Source of the DNA: Oscillospiraceae bacterium
GTDB lineage: Bacteria > Bacillota > Clostridia > Oscillospirales > Oscillospiraceae
Reading direction: 5' to 3'
NCBI GenBank assembly: GCA_902789745.1
Contig: CADAPH010000006.1
Coordinates: forward strand, 1 to 64,000
Length of the DNA: 64,000 nt
Position numbers and translations under genes: made by a program. The notes below the pieces were generated by a model. It had not been told where the DNA came from. It did no database searches and saw only the letters and a list, made by a program, of their open reading frames with translations. Position 1 is the first letter of the stretch. Every line of letters begins with the position of its first letter. Shown here piece by piece: positions 14,534 through 22,609 of this stretch.

Positions 14534-15457
14534 ATGAAAAACCAGAAATCCACAGCCTACCGCGTGATCTCCCTGATCATCGTGATCGTCCTGGCCATTC
14601 TCTTTACCTTCCCGCTCTACTGGATCATCACCGGCTCCTTCAAGACCGGCAAGGAAATCAACTCCACTACCCCGGTCTGGTGGCCCAGCGAGTGGACGAT
14701 GAAGAACTATCAAAAGCTGATGAGCAAGTTCAAGGCTCCGCTGTTTGAAATCACCGTACCCTTCAGCCAGTATTTCACCTCGGACGGCACGCCTTCGGTA
14801 GCGGTTGCGGGGCCGACGGTACCGGCGGCGGTGCGCTGGATGGTCAACACGGTGTGGATGGCGGTGGCCGCCATGCTGCTGACCTGTCTGACCGCCTCCC
14901 TTGCCGGGTATGCGCTGGCAAAAAAGCGCTTCGTCGGGCGAACGCTGATTTTTACGCTCATCGTCTGCGCCATGGCCCTGCCCAAGCAGGTCATCCTGAT
15001 CCCGCTGATCCGGGAGATGTCCGCATTAAAACTCTACAACACCATGAGCGCCGTCATCTATCCCATCGTCGGCTGGCCCTTCGGCGTGTTCCTGATGAAG
15101 CAGTTCGCCGAGGGCATCCCGGGCGAGATCCTCGAGTCCGCCCGCATCGACGGGGCCAGTGAGATCAAGACCTTCACCACCATCGTCTATCCGATGATCA
15201 AGCCCGGCGTCGGGGCGCTGGCGATCTTCACGTTTATCAGCTCCTGGAACGACTACTTCATGCAGCTCATCATGCTCTCATCCAACAAGAACCTGACGAT
15301 CTCCCTCGGCATCGCCAACATGCAGGCCGAGAACCAGACGGACTTCGGCCTCATCATGGCGGGCGCGGCCTTTGCCGCGGTGCCGATCATCATCGTGTTC
15401 ATTATCTTCCAGAAGTACTTTACCAAGGGCATCACCATGGGCGCAGTCAAGGGGTGA
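14534..15457 (+). CDS. ABC sugar transporter permease (MalG/UgpE type)
   Basis: A 307-residue membrane protein with six transmembrane segments. The first is at residues ~8-30; the EAA loop reads ESARIDGASEIKTF with the following KPG. TAAGGAGGGGCGAAC gives a strong SD 12 bp after the stop of the first permease gene. It should form the heterodimeric channel with that protein. An unusually long periplasm-facing loop (residues ~45-95) separates TM1 and TM2, as in other MalG-type permeases of gut Firmicutes. Confidence 0.9.
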   Translation: MKNQKSTAYRVISLIIVIVLAILFTFPLYWIITGSFKTGKEINSTTPVWWPSEWTMKNYQKLMSKFKAPLFEITVPFSQYFTSDGTPSVAVAGPTVPAAVRWMVNTVWMAVAAMLLTCLTASLAGYALAKKRFVGRTLIFTLIVCAMALPKQVILIPLIREMSALKLYNTMSAVIYPIVGWPFGVFLMKQFAEGIPGEILESARIDGASEIKTFTTIVYPMIKPGVGALAIFTFISSWNDYFMQLIMLSSNKNLTISLGIANMQAENQTDFGLIMAGAAFAAVPIIIVFIIFQKYFTKGITMGAVKG

Positions 15458-15461
15458 GCCT

Positions 15462-15914
15462 ATGATCTATGCCAAGCTGTCCGAGGCAAAGGACTACAGG
15501 GGGATCCACCCGCGCCTTGACCGCGCGCTGGAGCTGCTGACGCCGGCGTTCTTGCAAACGGTCGGCACCGAGCGGCAGCCTCTCGAGGGAGACGCGCTGT
15601 ATGTCACGCGCTTTGACATACAGACTTCCACGGATGAGGCGCGCCTGTTTGAGTACCACCGCCGCTACCTCGATATCTTCACCGTCACGAAAGGCCGGGA
15701 GCGCGTCGACATCGCCGCGCCGGAGGCTGTATCCGTTGCCGATCACAGCGGCGATTACTGGGGCGGCGCGGCGAAGGCGGAGCAGGGCATGATCCTCACG
15801 CCCGGCCGCTTCCTTGTTCTCTTTCCCGGCGACGCCCACCGCCCCGGCATGGCCGTTTCCGAACCGGAAAACATCTCCAGGATCGTGTTCAAGATTCTGA
15901 TTGAGGAGGATTGA
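15462..15914 (+). CDS. YhcH/YjgK/YiaL-family protein, possible N-acetylneuraminate anomerase
   Basis: A 150-residue cupin-like (double-stranded beta-helix) protein of the YhcH/EbgC family: ALYVTRFDIQTS, FEYHRRYLDIFTVTKGRERVDI with the Glu/His metal-type residues, GRFLVLFPGDAHRPGM near the C-terminus. The E. coli homologue in the nan operon (NanQ) speeds the anomerisation of N-acetylneuraminate to the form used by NanA. Its position directly before nanA, whose ATG follows its stop codon within one base, supports the same role here. The ATG at 15462 lies 4 bp after the permease stop. Confidence 0.87.
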   Translation: MIYAKLSEAKDYRGIHPRLDRALELLTPAFLQTVGTERQPLEGDALYVTRFDIQTSTDEARLFEYHRRYLDIFTVTKGRERVDIAAPEAVSVADHSGDYWGGAAKAEQGMILTPGRFLVLFPGDAHRPGMAVSEPENISRIVFKILIEED

Positions 15915-16823
15915 ATGAAAGACTTCACCAAATACCGGGGAATTTTCCCCGCCTTTTACGCCTGCTATGACGATGTGGGCGCAATCTCTCCCGAGCGCGT
16001 GCGCGCCTTCACCGAGTACCTGATCGGCAAGGGGGTCACCGGGCTGTATGTGGGCGGCTCGTCGGGCGAGTGCATCTACCAGTCGGTGGCCGAGCGCAAG
16101 CTGCTGCTCGAGAACGTGATGGAGGTCGCCAAGGGCAAGATCACCATCATCGCGCATGTCGCCTGCAACAACACTTCCGACAGCCGGGAGCTTGCCGCCC
16201 ACGCGGAGAGCCTGGGAGCGGACGCCATTGCCGCCATCCCGCCCATCTACTTCCACCTGCCGCCCTACGCCATTGCGAAGTACTGGAACGACATCTCTGC
16301 CGCCGCGCCGAACACCGACTTCATCATTTACAACATTCCGCAGCTCGCGGGCGTGGCGCTTTCCTCTGCGCTGTTGAAGGAGATGCTGAAAAACCCGCGC
16401 GTGATCGGCGTCAAGAATTCCTCCATGCCCGTGCAGGATATCGAGATGTGGCGCGACGAGGGAGCCATCGTCTTCAACGGCCCGGATGAGCAGCTGCTGT
16501 CAGGTCTGGTCGCCGGGGCCATCGGCGGTATCGGCGGCACCTACGCTGCCATGCCGGAGCTGTACCTCGCCATTTACCGTCTCGTGCAGCAGGGCGAGAT
16601 CGCAAAGGCCCGCGAAATTCAGGACGAATGCTGCCACATGATCTACCGCATGTGCGCCTGCAAGGGCAACATGTACGCGGTCATCAAGGGTATTCTCCGC
16701 GCCCAGGGCGGGCCGGACATCGGCGGCGTGCGCGCCCCGCTCTATGAGCTTCAGCCGGAGGATCTGCCCGCCGTTGAGGAAATGGCGAAGGATATTGCCG
16801 CGCTGGTGAAAAAGTACTGCTGA
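15915..16823 (+). CDS. nanA: N-acetylneuraminate lyase
   Basis: A 302-residue DapA/NanA-superfamily TIM barrel. GSSGE at residues 48-52 binds the pyruvate carboxylate, Tyr139 in IIYNIP is the catalytic tyrosine, and Lys167 in GVKNSS forms the Schiff base. It cleaves N-acetylneuraminate to ManNAc and pyruvate in the cytoplasm. GGSSGECIY plus a neighbouring YhcH, AGE epimerase and NagA favour sialic acid lyase over dihydrodipicolinate synthase. The SD GAGGAG lies in the end of the YhcH gene. Confidence 0.93.
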   Translation: MKDFTKYRGIFPAFYACYDDVGAISPERVRAFTEYLIGKGVTGLYVGGSSGECIYQSVAERKLLLENVMEVAKGKITIIAHVACNNTSDSRELAAHAESLGADAIAAIPPIYFHLPPYAIAKYWNDISAAAPNTDFIIYNIPQLAGVALSSALLKEMLKNPRVIGVKNSSMPVQDIEMWRDEGAIVFNGPDEQLLSGLVAGAIGGIGGTYAAMPELYLAIYRLVQQGEIAKAREIQDECCHMIYRMCACKGNMYAVIKGILRAQGGPDIGGVRAPLYELQPEDLPAVEEMAKDIAALVKKYC

Positions 16824-16838
16824 ACCCCGAAAAACCAA

Positions 16839-16868
16839 ATAAATGGCCTGCTTTTGCAGGTCATTTAT
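16839..16868 (+). other. Intercistronic hairpin after nanA
   Basis: ATAAATGGCCTGC (16839-16851) pairs over 13 bp (one G-T) with GCAGGTCATTTAT (16856-16868) around a TTTT loop. No T-tract follows, so it is probably a partial terminator or RNA-processing site before the kinase gene. Confidence 0.55.
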
Positions 16869-16894
16869 AACAATGAAAAGATGAGGTCATGACT

Positions 16895-18268
16895 ATGAAC
16901 TACCTTGGCATTTCGTATGACTATCGGAACAAGCCCGCGCTGGATGAGGGCTTTATCCCCTTCGGTGTGTGGGCGAAGGCATACCTTGACGGTGCAAACC
17001 GGCCTTTCCGCGTGGCGCTGGAGCGGGAGGAAGGCAAGGTCTCCGTCTTTTCCTCCTTCCTGCGCGGGGAGGAATACGCGGAGGCAAACCTCCGCTATAT
17101 GGAACGCTACGTCAAGTTTCTGCTCTGGAGCGTCGGCGGCTGGAGGGTCACGATCTGCGGCTGTAAAGAGACCGCCGAAAAGCTCAAGGAGCTTTACCGC
17201 GACGGCGGCGAGCGCGATTTTGATTATCACTTTGAGTACGATATTTTTGAAAAGACCTTCGAGCTGGTGACCTGTGAGGAAAAGGACTTCCCCGAGGCCA
17301 ACGAGGAGACCAAATCCATCGGCGGACACCTGGAAGGCTGCCGCATCGGCTTCGACGCGGGCGGCTCCGACCGCAAGGTCTCCGCCGTCATCGACGGGGT
17401 GAGCGTCTATTCCGAGGAGGTCGTGTGGTACCCCAAGCAGTCCGCCGATCCGAGCTACCAGTATAACGGTATTGTCGAGGCGTTCAAAACCGCCGCGTCC
17501 AAGATGCCCCGGGTGGACGCCATCGGCGTGTCCTCGGCGGGTACGTTCGTCGGCAACGCCCCCATGGTCTCCTCCCTCTTCATCAAGGTTCCGCGTGAGC
17601 GGCGCGAGGAGGTCAAGACCGTCTATGACCGCGCGGCAAAGGAAATCGGCGACGTGCCCATCGTGGTGGCCAACGACGGCGACGTGACCGCCCTCGCGGG
17701 GGCCATGAGCTTAGGCTCCGGCGCAGTGATGGGCATTGCCATGGGCACCAGCGAGGCCGCGGGCTACGTCACCCCGGACGGCAAGATCCTCGGCTGGTTC
17801 AACGAGCTGGCTTTCGCCCCCGTCGACCTCCAGCCCGACGCTCCGCAGGATGAGTGGTCGACCGACTACGGCGTGGGCTGCAAATACTTCTCCCAGGACG
17901 CGGTGATCCGCCTCGCCCCGCGCGTGGGAATCGAGCTCGACGAGAGCCTGAGCCTCGCCGAAAAGCTCAAGGCGGTGCAGAAGCTCGCCGAGGAGGGCCA
18001 TGAGGGCGCGCGCAAGATCTTTGTGACCATCGGAACCTATCTCGGCCACACCCTGCCGCTCTACGCCGCGTTCTACGATCTGCGTTACCTGCTGGTGCTG
18101 GGCAGGGTCGCATCCGGCGTCGGCGGCGATCTGCTGATTGCGGAGTGCAACCGCGTTTTGAGTGAGGAATACCCGGAACTCGCAGCTTCGGTCGCGGTCA
18201 TGCTGCCGGACGAAAAAGCCCGCCGCGTCGGGCAGAGCATCGCCGCGGCCAGCCTCCCGGAGGTGTGA
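16895..18268 (+). CDS. ROK-like sugar kinase with N-terminal extension, probable GlcNAc or ManNAc kinase
   Basis: A 457-residue protein. Residues ~1-145 are an extra domain without a recognised motif. The C-terminal ~310 residues form an actin-like ATPase: phosphate-1 loop IGFDAGGSDRKVSAVIDG, a DAIGVSSAGTF strand, ANDGDVTALAGAM with the catalytic Asp, and GIAMGTSEAAGYV as phosphate-2. The typical ROK zinc motif (CxCGxxGC) is absent, so it is a divergent member. With an AGE epimerase and NagA nearby, phosphorylation of GlcNAc to GlcNAc-6-P is the best guess; ManNAc kinase is the alternative. Of two adjacent ATGs the second (16895) is chosen, because GAGG is 8 nt before it. Confidence 0.72.
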   Translation: MNYLGISYDYRNKPALDEGFIPFGVWAKAYLDGANRPFRVALEREEGKVSVFSSFLRGEEYAEANLRYMERYVKFLLWSVGGWRVTICGCKETAEKLKELYRDGGERDFDYHFEYDIFEKTFELVTCEEKDFPEANEETKSIGGHLEGCRIGFDAGGSDRKVSAVIDGVSVYSEEVVWYPKQSADPSYQYNGIVEAFKTAASKMPRVDAIGVSSAGTFVGNAPMVSSLFIKVPRERREEVKTVYDRAAKEIGDVPIVVANDGDVTALAGAMSLGSGAVMGIAMGTSEAAGYVTPDGKILGWFNELAFAPVDLQPDAPQDEWSTDYGVGCKYFSQDAVIRLAPRVGIELDESLSLAEKLKAVQKLAEEGHEGARKIFVTIGTYLGHTLPLYAAFYDLRYLLVLGRVASGVGGDLLIAECNRVLSEEYPELAASVAVMLPDEKARRVGQSIAAASLPEV

Positions 18269-18269
18269 G

Positions 18270-19388
18270 ATGCTGTACACGAACGCACACGTCTTCACGC
18301 CGTCCGGCTTCATCAAAGGCGGCTTTACAGTTGAGGACGGACGCTTTGCCGGGGTCTTTGAAGACGACCGCGCGGGCGGCGTCGATCTCGGCGGCGCAGT
18401 CGTGATACCCGGCCTTGTGGATATCCACACCCACGGCGCGGCGGGCGCGGACTTCTCCGACGGCGAGCGCGAGGGGCTTCGGCGCATGGCGGCCCATCTT
18501 GCAAAGCGCGGCGTCACGAGCTTTTGCCCCACCTCCATGACCCTGCCCTACGAGACGCTGGAAAAGGCGTTCCGGACGGCGGCGGAATTATACGAAAACC
18601 GGCCCGCCGGCTGCGCGCGTGTCATGGGCATCCACATGGAGGGGCCGTATTTCTCCGAAAAGAAAAAGGGCGCGCAGAACGGCGCGTATCTGAAGCTGCC
18701 CAACCTGCCGGGCTTCCGCAAGCTGTATGAGGGCTGCGGCGGGCTGGTGCGCATCGTGGACGTGGCTCCGGAGCTCGAGGGCGCGGCGGAATTTGCCGCG
18801 GGCGCGAAGGCGCTGTGCACCGTATCGGTGGCCCATACGGACGCAAATTACGACGAGGCAGCGGCGGTCTTCGATGCCGGCGCGAGCCACCTGACCCACC
18901 TGTACAACGCCATGCCGCCCATCCACCACCGCAAGCCGGGCGTCATCGGCGCGGCCTCCGAGCGGGAAGAAGTGATCGCGGAGCTCATCTGCGACGGGCT
19001 GCACGTCCACCCCAGCTCCGTGCGCATGGCGTTCAGGCTCTTCCCCGGCAGGATCTGCCTGATCTCCGACTCCCTGCGCTGCTGCGGGATGCCCGACGGC
19101 GAATACGAGCTCGGCGGGCAGCAGGTCTTCCTCGCAGGGGGCGTGGCCCGGCTTGCGGACGGGACGATTGCGGGCGCGGCCTCCGACCTGTACGCCGACA
19201 TGCTCAACGCCATCCGCTTCGGCATTCCGAGAGAGGAAGCGATCCGCGCCGCGACGATCCGTCCCGCAAAGGAGATCGGGCGTGACGCCGAGATCGGCTC
19301 CATCGAGGTCGGAAAACACGCCGACTTCGTGATCTGCGGTGAGGATCTGCAGCTGAAGGCTGTCTGCATCGGCGGCGAAGCCGTATAA
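18270..19388 (+). CDS. nagA: N-acetylglucosamine-6-phosphate deacetylase
   Basis: A 372-residue amidohydrolase of usual length. Metal and catalytic residues are in order: DIHTHG (residues 51-56), GIHMEGPY with Glu124, VAHTDA with His189, LTHLYNAM with His210, and LISDSLR with catalytic Asp267. It turns GlcNAc-6-P into glucosamine-6-P and acetate, ending the sialic acid branch before glycolysis. The ATG at 18270 lies one base after the kinase stop, with GGAGG inside that gene's end, showing translational coupling. No nagB (deaminase) gene is in the window. Confidence 0.92.
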   Translation: MLYTNAHVFTPSGFIKGGFTVEDGRFAGVFEDDRAGGVDLGGAVVIPGLVDIHTHGAAGADFSDGEREGLRRMAAHLAKRGVTSFCPTSMTLPYETLEKAFRTAAELYENRPAGCARVMGIHMEGPYFSEKKKGAQNGAYLKLPNLPGFRKLYEGCGGLVRIVDVAPELEGAAEFAAGAKALCTVSVAHTDANYDEAAAVFDAGASHLTHLYNAMPPIHHRKPGVIGAASEREEVIAELICDGLHVHPSSVRMAFRLFPGRICLISDSLRCCGMPDGEYELGGQQVFLAGGVARLADGTIAGAASDLYADMLNAIRFGIPREEAIRAATIRPAKEIGRDAEIGSIEVGKHADFVICGEDLQLKAVCIGGEAV

Positions 19389-19613
19389 GCGCTTGCCGGC
19401 GGAATTGATACTGATCAAAGAGCCTCAAGGGACCGTGGGTGGCTTAGACTATTTTATCACTGACGCGAACGTCATGGAGGCAGTCGACGCCATGCGGTCT
19501 CCTTCCTCCTCCTGCTACGGGCCGAAGGAGGTCTGGGCGGGCGCCGCTACCAGCCCCAACGCGCTGGCAGCTCGGCAAAACCCTCTCCGAAAAGCAACCC
19601 ATATCCGTTGAAC
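19389..19613. other. Intergenic stretch after nagA
   Basis: No clear gene. A + frame runs to 19611 with the phrase TDANVMEAVDAM, which is protein-like but matches no family I recognise and lacks an RBS. It may be a remnant of a gene interrupted at the MITE. Confidence 0.3.
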
Positions 19614-19809
19614 GGGGCTGTAGCAAAATAGGATTATTCGCTTCCAAGCAGCAGTCCATGTAGGGGCCGACGCCCTCAGCGGCCCGCACGCGGAAATGCA
19701 AATAGTGAACAATGACGGGCGAATACGCACAGAAAAATGTGCGTATTCGCCCATTATCATCACAAACATCTGCATGATCCGGCTGTTTCTGCTATTTCGC
19801 TACAGCCCC
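19614..19809 (+). mobile_element. MITE-like element, copy 1 (196 bp)
   Basis: Terminal inverted repeats GGGGCTGTAGCAAAATAG / CTATTTCGCTACAGCCCC (one mismatch) bound the element. It has no coding capacity. Its left ~110 bp are nearly identical to the reverse complement of the right part of the element at 35024-35231. Inside are the GTAGGGGCCGACGCCC segment and an internal hairpin around GGGCGAATACGCAC. Confidence 0.85.
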
Positions 19810-19827
19810 ATAATCAGTATAAATAGC

Positions 19828-19868
19828 AAGGCCGGAAACGACATCTCATCGGTATCGTTTCCGGCCTT
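19828..19868 (-). terminator. Terminator of the secreted LRR protein gene
   Basis: AAGGCCGGAAACGA (19828-19841) and TCGTTTCCGGCCTT (19855-19868) form a perfect 14-bp stem, 8 bp beyond the stop of the minus-strand gene. The minus strand continues with GCTATTTAT, so the T-tract is weak. Confidence 0.7.
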
Positions 19869-19876
19869 GGCCGTGT

Positions 19877-21739
19877 TCAGTTCATCATAACAAACGTATA
19901 GCCGTTCTCCGCCGCGAAGGCCGCTGCGGGCGAGCGGGGCGGGCCATAGATCGTCAGGCCCTGCAGCGTTCCGAATGCGTTCGGGTCGATCTCGACCGTC
20001 TGTCCCGGAATCTCAATATATGCGAGATACGGGCAGTCGGCAAAGGCATGCTCCTCAACGGAGGCGATGCCGTCCGGCAGCTTTACGAAGGTAAACGCGC
20101 AGCCCCGGAAGGCCTCTGCTTCAATGGAGGTGAGACCTTCGGGGAGAACGAAATCGGGCTGCACCCACTTGGCGTAGACGTCGGTGTCGGCTGTGATCGC
20201 CGTGTCAAAGTCAAAGCGCGCGGTCAGCGCCTCATCCGCGTACCAGCCGCCGAACCACCATCCGTCCTGCGTCGGGTCTGCGGGCCTGACTGCCTTTTCG
20301 CCCGCCGTGACCTGCTGAATGCTGACGCTGCCGACGCCGGCATAGAAAGTGACGTTGAAGCTCACAGCTTGCGCGGCGGTGATCTCAAAGTACGATGAAG
20401 CCGCGTCGATCCAGGCTTCGTCCGGATCACCGGAGACCTCGCCGTCCTCCTTACCGCCCTTTCCGCCGAAATCTTCCTTGCCGCCGCCCTTTCCGGGCTC
20501 CTGGATCACCACGGCATATTGACCGACTGCGGAGGGCGGGCCTTCGATTTCAACCTGCTCCTTGCCCATCCACTGCCTCCAGACGAGTCTGGCCTCACCG
20601 TTTTTGACGAGGGAGCCCCAGTCCGTCTTGCCGCCGTCTACGCAAATGTTTTTGTATTCGTCAAAGTCAATGGGCTCGCCGTCGTATACCTTGTCATACG
20701 GCTCGCCGAGAAATTCATAGGTATGTCCGCCGGAGGGTTCCTCCGGGGTCTCGTGATTCCAGTAGAGATAGACGGGCGCGGTCTGCGTGATGCCCAGATT
20801 CGGGTTCGGCTCCCCGGTGGAGTAGACCGCCCGGGTAAAGAAGATATTCCCGCCGCTGTCCTTCGCCAGCAGGAAACGTCCCCGACCGATGTTCGGCTCA
20901 TAGATCGTGGCATCGTAGTTGTTGTATGGATCCGTGTCGATGTAAAAGCCCTCGTCGCCCGTCAGATTCCGGCGTCCGCGCCCGATGCCGCCGTTCGGGC
21001 TGCCGGCAAAGAAGATGTCAAGCGCGGTGCCGGTGGTCAGGTGATAGAGGTAATGACCGTCCACCGTATGAGGGTCCCACGTCAGCATGAAGATATTTTC
21101 CCGGTTATAGCCCAGCGGGATGCCGCCGCCCTCGTCGGGCCAGACCGGGATCGCCGCCTGCTTGTAAACAATGTCCCTGCCCGGCATGGCCATGGCGTAG
21201 AGCTGCCCGTCCATCTCGCCCATGATAGAATAGAGATAGTATCGCGCGCCGCTCTCCAGATAGCTGTAATCGGTAAATTTGTAGAAAAAGGTCGGCGTGA
21301 CGGTAAACGAATACGGCTCGGAGATGTCCTGCGTCTCGTTTCCGATGGTCTGGGTGACCTTGACGGTATACTGTCCGACGCGGGCAGGGCCGCCGAAGTA
21401 GTGGGTGTTGGGGCTGTCGTAGTCGATGACGGCGGCCTGCCCGTCGCTGTCGGTCCAGACAATTTGAATACCCAGCGCCGCGAGGTCCTCATCGCTGTAG
21501 TTCACGGCTCCGCCTTCCGTCTCGATCGGCGTGCCGTTGAGAAGAACGTTTTGCTTCCAGAGCACAAACGCCCCTTCATAGTACTGTCCGGTCTGGTAAT
21601 AATGGCTGTAGTTTGAGACCTCCAGAATCTCGGCTTCCAGCCACCCCGCTTCTCCGTCGGCGGACGCGGCGGGCAGCAGGCTCATCAGCAGAACCAGCGT
21701 CAGCAGGACGGTCAGCACGCGTTTTGTGTGTTGCCTCAT
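19877..21739 (-). CDS. Secreted surface protein with InlB-type repeat and C-terminal leucine-rich repeats
   Basis: A 620-residue exported protein. The signal peptide (residues 1-27) has a KR start, a long hydrophobic core and ASADGE at the cleavage region. Residues ~30-450 are Tyr/Gly/Asp-rich with no family I recognise. At ~470-530 is a Listeria-Bacteroides (Flg_new/InlB B) repeat: FNVTFYAGVGSV, GWWFGGWYAD, YAKW. It is followed by BspA-type LRR_5 repeats (LPEGLTSIEAEAFRGC, LPDGIASVEEHAFADC, IEIPGQTVEIDPNAFG). Such modules mediate adhesion or mucus and host contact. No sortase or SLH anchor is seen. Its ATG overlaps the stop of the response regulator gene (ATGA), an unusual coupling that implies joint expression. 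Confidence 0.8.
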   Translation of the reverse strand: MRQHTKRVLTVLLTLVLLMSLLPAASADGEAGWLEAEILEVSNYSHYYQTGQYYEGAFVLWKQNVLLNGTPIETEGGAVNYSDEDLAALGIQIVWTDSDGQAAVIDYDSPNTHYFGGPARVGQYTVKVTQTIGNETQDISEPYSFTVTPTFFYKFTDYSYLESGARYYLYSIMGEMDGQLYAMAMPGRDIVYKQAAIPVWPDEGGGIPLGYNRENIFMLTWDPHTVDGHYLYHLTTGTALDIFFAGSPNGGIGRGRRNLTGDEGFYIDTDPYNNYDATIYEPNIGRGRFLLAKDSGGNIFFTRAVYSTGEPNPNLGITQTAPVYLYWNHETPEEPSGGHTYEFLGEPYDKVYDGEPIDFDEYKNICVDGGKTDWGSLVKNGEARLVWRQWMGKEQVEIEGPPSAVGQYAVVIQEPGKGGGKEDFGGKGGKEDGEVSGDPDEAWIDAASSYFEITAAQAVSFNVTFYAGVGSVSIQQVTAGEKAVRPADPTQDGWWFGGWYADEALTARFDFDTAITADTDVYAKWVQPDFVLPEGLTSIEAEAFRGCAFTFVKLPDGIASVEEHAFADCPYLAYIEIPGQTVEIDPNAFGTLQGLTIYGPPRSPAAAFAAENGYTFVMMN

Positions 21740-22416
21740 GGGTGTTCTCCTCCTTTTTGTTCGTTGTGTTGAGATTCCAGCCGGTCCCGGTCGTGGACGA
21801 CAAGGCCGAGAAGCCGCGCGTTCATCGCCAGTTCCAGCCGGTTTTCAAAGCCGGTTTTCTCCATGATGTTCTGCAGATGACGCTTGACGGTGTTGACGGA
21901 GATGTGCAGCTTCTCCGCGATCTCGTCGTTGGTCAGACTCGCGGTCAGCTCCCGCAGCACCTCCAGCTCCCGCTCCGTCAGGTCTCCGCGCTCCGCCCTG
22001 CCGAAGGGTACCCTGGGCGAATCGCCGGGATAGACCGACTCCCCCGCCATGGTCCGGTCCATGATGTCCAGCAGGCTGTGATCGTCGTACTCCTTGTACC
22101 AGAAGCTTTCGACGCCGAGGGCTTTGGCCTTGCCCTCCCAGCTCGTCTCCGAGGCAGAGGTGGTCAGAATGATCCGCAGCCCCGGGTGCTTCTGCTTGAT
22201 GAGCCCCGCGGCGCTCAGCCCGTCAATCCCGAACTGCATCATCACGTCCAGGATCAGCAGGTCGGTTTCATGCTCGTCCACAAAACGCGCCGCCTCCTCC
22301 GCGGTCCGCAGTCCCGCCAGCAGCTCATAGCGGGGCGCTGCGCGGACATACATCTCAAAAAATCCGCGGGATATATTCTGGTCGTCCGCCACAACGACCC
22401 GGATTCGATTCTGCAT
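21736..22416 (-). CDS. LuxR-family (NarL-type) response regulator
   Basis: A 226-residue two-component response regulator. The receiver domain is at residues 1-125: ADD acid pocket at residues ~10-12, phosphoacceptor Asp in LLILDVMM, Thr in LTTSASE, Lys in WYKEYD. The C-terminal HTH_LuxR is at ~145-205 (LTERELEVLRELTASLTNDEIAEKLHISVNTVKRHLQNIMEKTGF). It should be phosphorylated by the divergent sensor proteins at 22610-25554 and then bind DNA. It overlaps the secreted protein gene by 4 bp, so this protein is its likely output or co-regulated partner. Confidence 0.93.
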   Translation of the reverse strand: MQNRIRVVVADDQNISRGFFEMYVRAAPRYELLAGLRTAEEAARFVDEHETDLLILDVMMQFGIDGLSAAGLIKQKHPGLRIILTTSASETSWEGKAKALGVESFWYKEYDDHSLLDIMDRTMAGESVYPGDSPRVPFGRAERGDLTERELEVLRELTASLTNDEIAEKLHISVNTVKRHLQNIMEKTGFENRLELAMNARLLGLVVHDRDRLESQHNEQKGGEHP

Positions 22417-22534
22417 GGTGTCGCGCCGCCTTTCCGTAAAAGGGTATACTTCTGTTTATTTTATTATAAGGCCATATGGGCGTGTTTGCCTATCACCCAA
22501 GTGTACCATTTTTTCGTCCGGGGCCGGATCGTTG

Positions 22535-22563
22535 TTGAACAGGTGCGTTTTTCATGGTAGAAT
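22535..22563 (+). promoter_or_regulatory. Promoter of the sensor kinase pair
   Basis: TTGAAC (22535-22540), 17-bp spacer, TAGAAT (22558-22563), 46 bp before the ATG at 22610. Confidence 0.5.
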
Positions 22564-22609
22564 CCGGGTAAAGACAGGCAGGTACGCCGTGCGAGGGAGG
22601 GATAAGGAG

